Source: Eucalyptus grandis
Lineage: Eukaryota > Streptophyta > Magnoliopsida > Myrtales > Myrtaceae
Length of the DNA: 64,000 nucleotides
NCBI RefSeq assembly: GCF_016545825.1
Contig: NC_052618.1
Coordinates: 11,213,398 to 11,277,397, forward strand
Direction of reading: 5' to 3'
Made by a program: the position numbers and the translations under genes. Below, piece after piece: positions 12,023-22,991 of this stretch; position 1 is the stretch's first letter, and each line of letters opens with the position of its first letter. The notes under the pieces are model-generated. The model saw nothing but the letters and a program-made list of their open reading frames with translations, searched no databases and had not been told where the DNA came from.

Positions 12023-12918
12023 TAGATGTATCACAGGGATGACACCCAATAACCCAACTTCTGTCAAAAGATCAAGGACATACTTCCTTTGGGATAGAAA
12101 CACACCTTTTAAAGATCGAGCAACTTCAATCCCAAGAAAGTACCAGAGCTTTCCAAGTTCCTTTATATCTCAAACTCCTATCCAAGAAACTTTTTCAACC
12201 GTTTGATTTCATCATAATCATTCCTTGTGACAACAATATCGTCTACATAGACAATAAGAGTAATAACTTTAGCACCTGATCTCTTCACAAACAAAGTATG
12301 ATCAACATTACTTTGTTTATACCCAACGGAAACCATAACTTTTTGAAACTACCAAACTAGGCTCGAGGTGATTGCTTTAAACCATAAAGTGCACTTTTCA
12401 ACTAACACACTTTACCTTGAGTTTTGTCACAAGAAAACCTAGAGGAATCTCCGTATACGCTTCTCCTAACTCTCCATGAAGAAAGACATTCTTCACATTT
12501 AACTACTGAAGATCCCATCCCTGGTTAACAGCACAAGAAGCTAGCACTTGAATAATATTCAATTAGAAACAAGAGCAAATATTTCTTGATAATCAATCCC
12601 ATAAGTCTGAGTGAATCCCTTTGCCACAAACCGTACTTTATATCTGTGCACAGTACCATCCATCTTCTATTTGACTACAAAATGCTACCGGTTGTTTCCT
12701 AAGAGAAAGAAAAACAAGATCACACGTGCCACTTTTTTTTTTTTTTTTTCAAAGCATGCATCTCCTCCAACATTGTTGCCTTCGATTCTCATTTGCAAAA
12801 GCTTTCCGCCAATTCCACGGACAGAGGCAGGAGATGGAGAAGATACAAAAGCACGATAGGAACTAGACAAAGTCATATGAGACAACATGGGATATAGGGT
12901 GTTGAGTACAAGTTCTAG

Positions 12919-15900
12919 TGTCACGCCCCGATCCTCGAGCGCATGCCCATCCCTCTTTGGTCGATAAAATTTTGCGACTTCCCAGGACGAGTCGCCAACC
13001 ATTTTCATTTTATTACACATGTAGAAGTGAATGATAAATCCCCCGACAGTAACCATCTCGGGATAGAAAAGCAAGACAACACATTCACAAACAAACATGT
13101 TTTTATAAACAACGGATTTAGATACAAAAGGAGTTTGGTCAAAAGTCTACAAAAAGGCCGGCTTTCACCCAAATGTCAATCCTTCTGACTCCACCTCCAC
13201 AGTCTTTGGGGCTTTGGTCCTCAACGACCACCTTCTAAGTAATTGAAAATGGTTATACAATAAGTAATGAGACAATGTTTCAGCAAGTCCACGATCTAAA
13301 CCTCGATTAGGAGGGTGATACGCCTAGAGACGTCTTAACCACACAATCATGCATTTAGCATAGATGACTTACCTCGCCTCAGTTCCACCTTGCAAGTTAG
13401 TACAATTAAATACTCGACCAAACAATTCAATTCAATCCCATTCAATTCAACCATCAATCAGTTGACTCATTTGACTCCATGTCATCGATGCCATCTATAA
13501 ATTCTGTCGATTTGAACACTGCTCACCTAAGCTGAAATAGACATACTCATATATGATTGCTCCCCAAAGCTGATGTATAAACTTTGCTCATCGAAGCTGC
13601 TAGGTCAACTAATGCTCACCGAAGCTGCTAGATAACATGTGCTCGTTGAAGCTGCTAGATAACATGTGCTTGCCGAAGCTGCTAAATCAAGTATTGCTCA
13701 CTGAAGCTACTAAATAACTATAATGCTTGCCAAAGCTGATATCTATAGTGGTCACCGAAGCTGCTAATAATCTATAATGATGTTAAAGCTCCCCGAAGCT
13801 GAATCGCAATACAATACTCCTGGCCAAGGATCTTGTGCTTTGCACATCAATTCCTCAATTAAATATCCAACTTGGCCTAATTTCATCGTATTAAAGGTAC
13901 CCCATAAAAATAATTGTGTGTGGGTACACGGTCGATCTGAGCCAAAAATATCATATCTTTACTTTAGAAAATCCCACTATTTATACAGAGTCCGAAAAGA
14001 TTTTTGGTGTTGTAAATCGACGCATCGATAATTTCTAATTAATTAAAGAAATTATACAATTTTGAGATAAATTCCCAAAATTACAATTTAATTTCAAATT
14101 GCACAATATAGCACTCAATATAGCACTCAATTGTAGAAATTAATAATACCATTGCAATCAGCACAAAGTTAGGTTACGGCTATCCAGTCTAATTTTCGAA
14201 AAAATAATTATTAATTAATTAATTTCTAAAATGATTAAATAATTCAATTTAAATTCTAAAAATACCAACCTAAGCCAAAATGGCTAAATTAACACTAGTT
14301 TATTGCGGAAACTGGTTCACCGCAACGACAGTGCAACGGCAGCCAAACTTGGGCTCGCGACGACACCCACGGGCTTAGATCAGGCCTAAACTTGGCCCAA
14401 CAAATCTCAGCCCAAACTGAGATTTGTTATTGCGTTGGATTGGGCTTGCTTCGTGGGCTTGGGCTCAGAATTGGGCTTGACTGCGCGGGCCTCAAGTGAG
14501 CTGGAATTGGGCCGAGGATGGGCTTTAAACTTTCTGGACTGAAATTCATGGGCTAAGATGGGCCGTTGATGGACTTCAATTGGGCCGAACGTGCTGGAGT
14601 CTACGGCCAAAGCTGGGCCCGAAAATTTGCGTGGGCTGCTGCTGCTCGCGTGGCTGAAGACGCTGGGTGAAGACACGAGCGAAACAGAGAAAGCAGCTTC
14701 GTTGATCTTCGGTGGCGGCGAAAGCGGCAGGGAAGCTGGCGTGGACTGAGCGATCGAGCAGCAGGCTCGGTAGAAGTTGGAGACGCGTGGGCTGCTGGCA
14801 AGGGCGGTCAACACGGCTGAGGGAGAATTCCTTCGGTTGACCAAGTGGATGCGTGGCAGCAGAGGGGAATTGGGAAATGAGGGCTTCGGTTCGTGGGCTT
14901 GTGGCCGTGAGAGAGAGAGAGCGGAAGAAAGATGATGATGGATGAGGAGCATGGATGAGGGATGAACGAGCGGTCTTCGAAGGGAGCAAAAATGAAAGCA
15001 AAGATAGAGGCTGAAGGAGAGACGACACGAAGAAGTGGAGCAGACGAGCGGCAGAGATGGGGGAAGGAAAGCGTGAGCTGCTTTGGAGTCAACGGCGTGG
15101 GCGCAGAATTTGCTGTAGTTGACCGGTGGAGATGAAAACAGACATGTGGCAGCTTGGACGCGTGCGGCTTCACTAGCTAAAAGGAGAAGCAGCTGCTGGC
15201 GTTGATGCAATTCCGTGAGCGGCGAAGGAAAAATGGGAGAGAAGCATAGGCCGTGAGGTAGAGGTCGACTTCGAGAGAAATGAAGACAGCCAGGGGGAAA
15301 ACCGTGCGTAAGAAGCCAAAGGTGGGGCTGCCAAAGTCAAGAATAAAAATCTTATTTCATCATTGCTTGGTCCCCCAAATGTCTCCATGTTTATCCTCTT
15401 AGTCCCCAACTCTTTCTTGAATTAAAATCCACCATTTATCCCATTTTAAAGCCAAATTTGTTGCCCCAAAATCCAACACCAAATTTCCTTAAATTTTGGC
15501 TTCAATTTCTTCATGAAATTTCCCAAATTGAGGTCCAATTTCGATGAAGAAAAATCCCAAACAATTTTATATAAGTCCCCAATACTCAAAGGCTCAGCTT
15601 AGAAGTCCAAATTTCCTTTAATTTGGCCCATTCGAATTTTCGCTAATTTTCCGAATCGTCTAAAACGACTTTCCGCAAAAATCTCGGAATCTCCAAAAAA
15701 ATTTCGGAAGATGAGTCGACGTTCCTAAAATAGATCGTGACATGACAGAACTTTCAATTTCTGAAATCAGGTTCAAATTCACGGTTAATTTCACTCCGGT
15801 GCACTTTTAGCGTGACCTAATCTACCGGGAAACTTTTAGGAATTTTTGGTGCAATTGTGATCGATTTATCTCGAGTCACATCATATATCTTCAACATATT

Positions 15901-16290
15901 TGTCGACTCTCGGTTGTCGTGAAAATCTCGAGGTTTCAAATACCGACACAGGGAACCCAAAACGATAAAAAATCAATTTAGTGCCAATCGATGAGAATTT
16001 TGCAATCAGGTGGAATCACCCATATTTTGATCACATATCTTAGTCGAATCGACATATTTCTCGATCTCTCGATCGATTCGAGGTCGTAACGACCCTTGCA
16101 GATCAACACGGTCAAGTAATCAATTCCTGGTAGAATTCTCAAGTCCATTGCATTTAAATTCCTTAATTACTTCCCCAAATAGTCCAGTTATCTCGTGAGT
16201 GATCAGTTTAGAGAATAGCATTATAGGCGCGTCGACGAAATGCCCAATTTATTTAATTGAAAACAAATTCTGAAAATTCAGGCTGTCACA
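12919..16290 (-). mobile_element. Solo LTR, same family as 2688-8645, inserted in copia pol
   Basis: It runs from TGTCACGCCCCG to GGCTGTCACA with a perfect 5-base duplication tctag at 12914-12918 and 16291-16295. Read on the minus strand it begins TGTGACAGCCTGAATTTTC and parallels the + strand LTR at 2688. Length is 3372 bases. There is no gag or pol, so it is a solo LTR left by LTR-LTR recombination. Long minus-strand open frames at 14407-15409 fall in a C/T-rich part of the LTR, have no recognisable domain, and correspond to equally open but dissimilar frames in the other copy; they are not called genes. Confidence 0.85.
13518..13802. repeat. Minisatellite with a gctcaccgaagctgcta core
   Basis: About eight or nine imperfect units of roughly 30-36 bases recur in tandem, each holding a core close to gctcaccgaagctgcta followed by an AT-rich spacer. 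The array lies in the solo LTR at 12919-16290. I do not see it at the equivalent place in the related LTR at 2688-8645, so it expanded in one lineage only. Confidence 0.75.
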
Positions 16291-18491
16291 TCTAGTACAT
16301 TTTTGAAGTGTAATAGGAAGATCATAAGGAGAATCCTCACCATAAAAAGTAGTAGAATCCGATTCCAGAGATGATGGCTGAATAGGCAATGCATCGTGGT
16401 CTTAACCTGCATCAGTGGTCTTAAGCTAAGTGTTGGTAGCAGGATCCCTACAACGATAGGCCTTCAATGTCTCCCCCTAAAGTTGTTGTTTTGTTATCTC
16501 CCTTGAGGAACTATACTATCATTTTCTTGCGTTGCACTGTTCTCTTCTTGAGAAGGAGGAGGACCATTAGAGACTATCGGAGGAAAAGGGTAAGTAATAT
16601 CCATAGGAACATATAGAATGGGCAACACCTCTACACTCAGGCACTCCCCCATAAAAGATGGGGCAAAATAAATATAATTTAGACTTGTAAAAAATTGTAT
16701 CCACAAATATAATGGTGTCCCTAGAGGGAGGATGATAACATTTATAATCGTTATGAGTAGCTAAATACCCAAGAAAAAATGCAGCGGAGACCATAGGGCT
16801 CCAACTTACGAGTATAACAAACACAACCAAAAATTTCAGGGGGAAAAATAAAAGTTGACGATCCTTGTAAAACATCAATAAGTGTATGGGAATCGAGAAT
16901 TCTTGTCGGCAGCCGATTGATTAAATAAGCAACGGTTAAAATATCATTACTCTTGTACTGAGCTTGGACATGACGGGCAAACATAAGAGACCTAGTGACC
17001 TCTAACAAATATCGATTTTTTCTTTCGACAACACCATATTGTGATGGGGTATCAACACAACTGGTTTGATGAATAATGCCATGATTAGAGGGACACTATC
17101 GAAATTGATCCTCATTGTACTCATTGTCATTTTCACAATAGCATCAAATTGAGTTTGAACTAGTTTGTGAAAGATTTGAAAATAGCAAAAAATGCCACTC
17201 TTATGTTTCAACAAATAAACCTAAGTTGTATGGGAATGACAATTGATAAAAGTGACAAACCATCGATAACTAGAAATAGAAGTATGACAAGAAGGACCCC
17301 GCACATCAATATGAATCACTTGATAAGGTGACAGCTTTTATCATTTGAAGATGGATAAGTTGATGACTTTCATCTTTATTACAAGCTGGAACAAAACTTG
17401 AAATTTTTTTTCTTAAGTTCCTAAAGGGGGATGACCTAATCTGCAATGCCATTGGTGGAGATTCATCAAAGCCTAATTGACTTGATGAGGCATAAAAGAG
17501 AAAGTCGAAGTAGAAATTCCACTACCCTCTAGCAGATAAAGACCACCATCCAATTTACTATGTCCAATCTCTTTCTTCATTACCACATCTTGGAGAACAC
17601 AATAATAAGGAAAACATGTTACTCTGCAGTTTAATTCTCGAGTTAGACTATTAACAGAAAGGAGATTAGTAAAGAATGATAGGATACGTAAAACAGAAGA
17701 CAAGGGAAGAGTGGAGGAACGATTGATAGACACTTTTCCAGCAATGGAGGAGAGGATTCCATCAGCTATGTGAACTTTGTCTCTACCAGAAGTAGGGGTG
17801 TATTTATGAAAAAGACTAGAAGAACCTATCATATGATATGTAGCCCCTGTATCAATAATCCATGAGCTAGAAACCATTGATGTATTAAATCCCCCCAAAG
17901 AAGATACCATAGTGGATAGGTACAAAGTAGAATGAAAAGGCGAATTGGTAACCATGGAGGAGGTTGTAGCAACATAAGCTTTCAATAGACGTCAAAATGC
18001 TTGAAGTTCTTCCTAGGATAAACTGATATCAGCAGTAGGTGCAATAGGAACAATTTCAATATGGTTTGCCTTGTTTTTTGCCTTTCTTTGTGACTCTTTA
18101 TGAAAAAATCTGTAGGTTTTTCATATAACTTTCAACAGGTAGCCTTAGTATGAACAACCTATGGCGATGCTCACACTTCACAACCTCTTTAGAGGTATCA
18201 TCATATCGAGCGAATGAATCAGATTTGACAACAGTACCAACATTGGTTTGTAGAGTAGATCGGTCAATAATAGATAGATTGAGCATTGCTATCCTACAAG
18301 GCTTTCTTTAGAGTGAACTAGTGCATGTGATGGTTCCAAAGTAGGGAATAAAGACCAACTAAAGACTTGAATGTGTATATGACCATATTCAACATTCAAT
18401 CTTGCCAAGAAGTCCGCATGCCTCTTGTATGTAGCAATGTTCGCAGCATTAGTAATGTCCGTAGCATAGAACGAAGCAACATTATCAGCTA

Positions 18492-18711
18492 GTACAGCAT
18501 TATCTAGCATAGACAAGATTGTTTTACTATGCGAATGCTTGAAGGTGGAAATTTAAATTTGCAATATTGTTAACTGTGAGGATGATTATGAAAACCCTTC
18601 ATAAATCCTACCAACAGTTGTGCTGGTTTCTCATGCTTCCAGTTCCTTCATTCTGCAGGGATATTAAATGTGCTAATATACTGGTTGATGCAAGTGGATC
18701 TGCGAAACTTG
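18492..18711 (+). pseudogene. MEKK1-like P-type pseudogene A: intron 4 end and broken exon 5
   Basis: From gtacagcattatctagc onward the sequence follows intron 4 of gene A (26716 onward). It reaches a ttctgcag acceptor, and exon 5 begins at 18659. The exon encodes the catalytic-loop part [17 protein letters not shown] and is cut at 18711 by a copia LTR, just before the codons of the DFG motif. Exons 1-4 of this copy are not visible; the copia element to the left appears to have replaced them. It is read together with 20729-21224 as one disrupted copy lying just upstream of gene A. Confidence 0.85.
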
Positions 18712-20728
18712 TGTTGGAGAAATCTTCGTGAAGTGTTTTGAAGTTGACAAAACGTTTCCATCAGTCTAGTCTAAAGGTCTGCAGACTCTGTTAGTTAAAG
18801 TCTCGAAGACTTCCTAGGACAGCCGAGACTCAAGACTCAAAGTCTATCCTCATTGACAGTCTACGATCCGTTGAAGAAAGGTTATCCGTAACCTGGATGT
18901 TTTGTTCAGGATTTAACCTTATCATCCGGAGAAGATCTCGTGGTTGGAGAAGACGTATCAGGAATCCTTTGATTGATCAAGATTGATTCAATGACTGAAG
19001 ATTCGATGATTGTCTAAATATTATTGGAATGTTCTACTTATGGAAACCGAGATCCTGATTGTATGGGCGAACAGGATTGATGGGCTATCAACACGTTCCT
19101 TTAATAGCTCGAACAATCTTCCTAATTGATTCCGTCCAACGGGTAGATTGGAGGAATTCCTTTAGTAAGTGCCAACGGGTATGATGGCATAAAGGAGTAT
19201 ATAAGGAAGACGTTCTTAGTTGTTCGAGGTGTGCGCGATAGAAGAATTCCAAAGTCCGAAGCTCCTATTTGTTTAGATAAATCCTTTGAGCGAATACTTG
19301 TATACAAAAGAGAGTCTATATTTGTGAGAGACCTTGAGGAGGTGTGGTAAAACATCTACACTTTGTGGAATCAAGGCAAAGCTGTCGTAACTTCTCTTTT
19401 GATCATAGTGAAATCCACCGGAAACAATCGGTCGATCGGAAAGAGTGGACATAGGCTTGGAATAAGCCGAACCACTATAAATCCCGTGTTCAATTTTCTC
19501 TTCCTCACTCTCTCTACCTCAATCGTATTTCATTTTGTTAATTAAGAGAGAATTTATTTTCTATCATATGTTAAGAATTGCTTCCGTATATCGATAAATT
19601 GTTTAGGCACCTATTCACCCCCTCTAGGTACTCATACTAGCTATATCAATTGGTATCGAGCTGTGTACTTACTTTATTTGAAGTGTTTTACTTCATAGTA
19701 AAAGATCCATGGCTAGTATGCTAGCACTGTGGGGGCGATGGAAGGGCAAAGCAATACCAGGACCACCCTACTTTGATGGAAAGGATTACAACATCCGGAA
19801 GAACAAGATGAAAGCTTTCCCCTACGATCAAAGGATCCTCCGGAATGGGACGTTGTAGAAAAAGGAATTACTCCTACCACCGCATCGTCCCGAAAAAAGG
19901 AAAAGAAACCGAAGAAACCAAAGTGGAATGTCTCAGAAGAAATAATCAAGAGACAAACACTCGATGCAAAAGCAATTTACTCCTTATATTGTGCTTTATC
20001 ACCAACTGAATATAATAGAATATCTTCTTGTGGTACAGCAAAGAAGTTTGGGACAAATTGCATATCACCTATGAAGGAACAGTCGAGTGAAGGAAACAAG
20101 AATCAACATTCTTCTCGGTCAATACGAAGCCTTCGTAATGAAATCGGAGAATCAATATCGACATGTTTAGTCGTTTCTGATATTGTAAATGGTCTTGAAA
20201 ATCAAGGTCAACCAACTTCGATCCCATGAAGGTAAACAAGCTCGCGTGGACTCTCCGTGGATTGGAATCACATAAAGACTTCGATAAGAGAGACGCAGAG
20301 AATCATGCCACTATATGTCGACGAGCTGATTGAAACTCTTCAGTCCTATGAAGTGGAAAGGATCAATGAAGATGAAGATCCAAAAGAAAAAGGGACACAT
20401 CAGACTCAACTGTCCTCTTCTGAAGAAGAAGAGAGGAAAAGCTGAAAAATTTTGAAAAGCTCTCAAAGCCGAAACCTGGAGTGATGCGAGTGTGAAGAAA
20501 GTGATAATGGATATGCCAATCTATGTCGATGGCACAATCGGACTCGGACTGGATCGACTCGGGATCGACTCAACATGTGAATTTGAGGCAAGTGATTTTA
20601 AAATTCCTGTCAAAATTTCTAAATATATTGATGAACTATGCTTTAGTCTTAAGACTTCTCTCAAAAGAATTTCCGAACTGAAAAAAGAAAACTCAGCTCT
20701 AAAACAAAAGGAAAATGTTTTCACGGTT
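18712..20728 (+). mobile_element. Truncated Ty1-copia element: LTR, primer-binding site and gag fragment
   Basis: The LTR is 18712-19648 (TGTTGGAGAAATC to AGCTATATCA) and contains a TATA-like tatataagg near 19197. It is followed directly by attggtatcgagc, close to the usual initiator-Met tRNA primer-binding site of copia elements. From about 19710 a gag-like frame (start MASMLALWGRWKG) can be followed in pieces with several stops to about 20728. There the element is cut and kinase intron sequence resumes. No pol, no second LTR and no matching right-hand target duplication are present. The LTR is related to the solo LTR at 54598-55737. Confidence 0.75.
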
Positions 20729-21224
20729 AGGTGTGCACCTTCCGCTGGAGGAGAAAAAGTAATACCATCCTACTCGAAGCCATATCATGCAAATGACGCC
20801 CTGTTTCTTCTACTTTTTGGTTAAACATTAAAGAATTTTGAGCAAAAAGCAATAGATACTTTTGTGAGCTGTTACATATCATCCACGTCTCCTACTTCTG
20901 TAGTAACCGTGATTCCAGAATGATCAATGCAGAAGATTGCCTGAAGCATGATGCCCTTAGATTTGTCTACAAATCATATTGATTTATCCAACTGTCACAT
21001 GTTAACTCCCCCTGGAGTTGTGATTAACGCTAGCGTCTCCTACATTTTCGTTCTTATTGCGGCAGGAGGAAGCATTGGAGAAAATTCGCAAGGGCAAACC
21101 TCCTCCACTTCTGAAATCATTGTCTAAAGATGCTCAAGACTTCATCCGCAGAAGCTTGCGACGACATTCGAAGAATCGGCCTTTTGCAGCGCAGTTACTA
21201 GACCATCCCTTTGTGAAGAATTGA
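20729..21224 (+). pseudogene. MEKK1-like P-type pseudogene A: intron 7 and diverged exon 8
   Basis: Kinase-like sequence resumes with a short trace of the post-exon-6 intron (tgcaccttccgctg), then intron 7 similar to 41120-41489, then a ggcag acceptor. Exon 8 (21066-21224, 52 codons plus stop) is open but diverged: it starts EEALEKIRKGKPPP where functional copies have [14 protein letters not shown], and [10 protein letters not shown] has become RHSKNRPFAAQ. A short insertion causes an early stop after DHPFVKN. Its closest relative is the exon at 41490-41648, which occupies the matching place before gene B. Confidence 0.85.
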
Positions 21225-21836
21225 GGAAGCCACCTACTTCTGGTTTTGCTTGACCTCATTACAAAAACAAATTGTCGTGAGGTTTTTGCCATGCCATCCC
21301 TTTACGGTTCATAGTTCTGAAAGTCTTCTTTTGGGCAAATGGGGAGATACCTTTATCAACTTACCACATTTGTACCGTTTTACTCCAAAAATTCATTATG
21401 TTAACGGTCTACTCTAAACTTTTAAATTGGAGCAAATGGTCCATGTATTTATAGTGTCTATGGTCCGTTTCCCAATTTCCTAACGAACTTGTCACGTTCT
21501 ACAGTTGTGTCCATAAGTTTTAATCATTCCATTAGGTTGTTCTGAAATTTTCCATAGTGGTTAGTCACTACACGATAGGTTAATTAACATTTCCATAGGG
21601 GAGAGGTGTGTCGAATTGATTGTCACGCCATGAAAACAACCATAGTTGCATTTTCCCTTAGCATATACAAGAATCTAGGAGTATCAATATGAAAGTTTTG
21701 ATAGCATGATAGTGATGTGACACTGAGAAACCAAAGTGGACAGATATGCTTTGTCCTTCCAGCAGTTGTTGAACCTCCTCGCAAAGTTGCCTCATGCCCT
21801 GGGAGCACTTTCGTTGGACGCTGAACTGAAACCCAG
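21225..21836 (+). other. 3' flank of P-type pseudogene A
   Basis: It closely parallels 41649-42250 and 764-1350, including gtccatgtatttatagtgtc and the block ending in ggacgctgaac. No gene is supported. The match stops at about 21836, where a GC-rich transposon fragment begins. Confidence 0.65.
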
Positions 21837-22186
21837 TCAAGGCGAGGTCGAGAGTCACGACGGGGCTCGGTGTCGCCAGCCTCGGCTATGGCTGGCGATG
21901 GGCCAAAAGGAAGAAGGAGAAAGGGGAAGAGAATAAGAGAAAAGAGAGCAAAAAAAAAAAAAAAGAAAGTACTTATTCTAAGAATTGTTTTCAAGAATAA
22001 GAAACAACTTTTTCTTTTTCTTGATTTTGTTCCAAATTTATTCCTAAATGCAAAAAAAAAAAAAAAAAAAATAATAATAGATTTTTATTCTTGAAAACAA
22101 AAATTTTACCAAAGAATTCTATTCTTTTTTTTTTTAGAAATAAAAGAATACAAATAGTTGTTCCCATAAGGTTCCCAAACATAGCC
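21837..22186. mobile_element. Truncated DNA transposon fragment, PIF/Harbinger-like end
   Basis: A GC-rich patch (about 21837-21900) is followed by A-rich and T-rich tracts and ends ...TTCCCAAACATAGCC, whose complement GGCTATGTTTGGGAAC resembles PIF/Harbinger-style termini. A TTA follows at 22187-22189, compatible with a 3-base target site. The architecture resembles the element at 48605-49626, but no left terminus is found, so the fragment is truncated. Confidence 0.45.
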
Positions 22187-22189
22187 TTA

Positions 22190-22991
22190 CTATGTCCTTG
22201 AGATTTCATTTTTCTGGGGAAAATTCCAGGCCTTGATCACCTTTTCGCAAATATACAATGCAGATATTCCGTAATCTGATAAAAATAAATGTTAAAGGAT
22301 TAATATCCCGAAAAACCCCAAAGTACATCCGACAAATTTATTCCGATCGACCATAAAAATTCTAAACGATACATTTATGACAAATTTATCCTAAACTAAT
22401 TTATTTGATTGTAAAAAATCATAAACTGATAAATTTGTGACAAATATACCCTCCACTAAATTAGATTAATACCACAAAAAAATCACAAAAATTGTAAACT
22501 GTGACAAACGGCACGTAAAATCCCAAATTGGTATTTCGGTCAACTGTCACGCGTTATTTAATTTAATAATTTGACAGTAAAATTTAACGAAGATTAATAA
22601 AGGGTAAGTTTGTCACATACCAGTTTAGGGTAAATTTGTCAAATGTATATAAGTTTGAGGTTCTTGGTGATTAAAAAAATAGTTTGAGGAAAATTTATCA
22701 TATGTACTAGTTTGAGGTTTTTGGATATTAACCCAATGTTAAATCTTATTTAACGCGGGAATAAACCTTACAGTGGTTTTCCAAGCAAAATTGTGCGAAG
22801 CTGCAGTGAAACTCCGAAGGGAAAGAAGAAGTCAAATTTCGCCCGCTTGACTTCGTCTTCGACCTTGGCGAATATGAGGTCATATCCTCCCGATCCTGCA
22901 GAAGAGAAAGAGATAATCTTGAAGCTTTCAAAGCCTTTGCACGTGCCCCTTTTTTTTCTCTGAAGTACGTCCAGTTTGTAAACATTGGGCA
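22190..22991 (+). promoter_or_regulatory. Upstream (promoter-side) region of gene A
   Basis: About 22200-22287 and 22745-22991 align with 42795-43148 upstream of gene B (shared aaaattccaggcc, and gttgggcaatggagattgct at the start codon), so this is the conserved proximal 5' region of the pair. It differs from gene B by a 438-base MITE at 22297-22734. I see no unambiguous TATA box, and the transcription start cannot be placed from sequence alone. Confidence 0.5.
22297..22734. mobile_element. Mutator-type MITE in the gene A promoter
   Basis: Inverted termini: GGATTAATATCCCGAAAAAC at the left and the complement GGGTTAATATCCAAAAACCT at the right. A 9-base duplication aatgttaaa lies at 22288-22296 and 22735-22743. 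The interior repeats acaaatttatc-type phrases in both orientations, giving a fold-back structure. Gene B has the uninterrupted site (ataaatgtcaactcttattc near 42887), so the insertion happened in the gene A lineage. The right end is about 257 bases before the start codon. Confidence 0.85.

Larger units (their letters stand above)
10830..18491 (-). mobile_element. Decayed Ty1-copia retrotransposon, minus strand, split by a solo LTR
   Basis: Read on the minus strand the order is gag, protease, integrase, reverse transcriptase, RNase H, as in Ty1-copia. Gag-like sequence is at about 18500-18290. The protease signature IDTGATYHM is near 17850-17820. Integrase C-terminal sequence (YLINRLPTRI, then IFGCVCY) is at 16940-16800. 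The reverse transcriptase catalytic YVDD is at 12238-12249. RNase H (WSSAKTKFRA, LLWLKGLLEDIG) is at 11360-11260. Stops and frameshifts are scattered throughout. A purine-rich tract next to a LTR end beginning TGTTGAGAG (minus strand) at 11004 marks the 3' LTR; its outer end, about 10830 or further left, is not resolved. The 5' LTR is missing: gag abuts kinase intron sequence at 18492. A foreign solo LTR occupies 12919-16290. Confidence 0.8.

Noticed and set aside
14407..15210. 267-codon minus-strand open frame with a Ser/Pro/His-rich translation
   Set aside because: It lies within the solo LTR, with no domain and no conservation with the sister LTR. Composition bias explains it.
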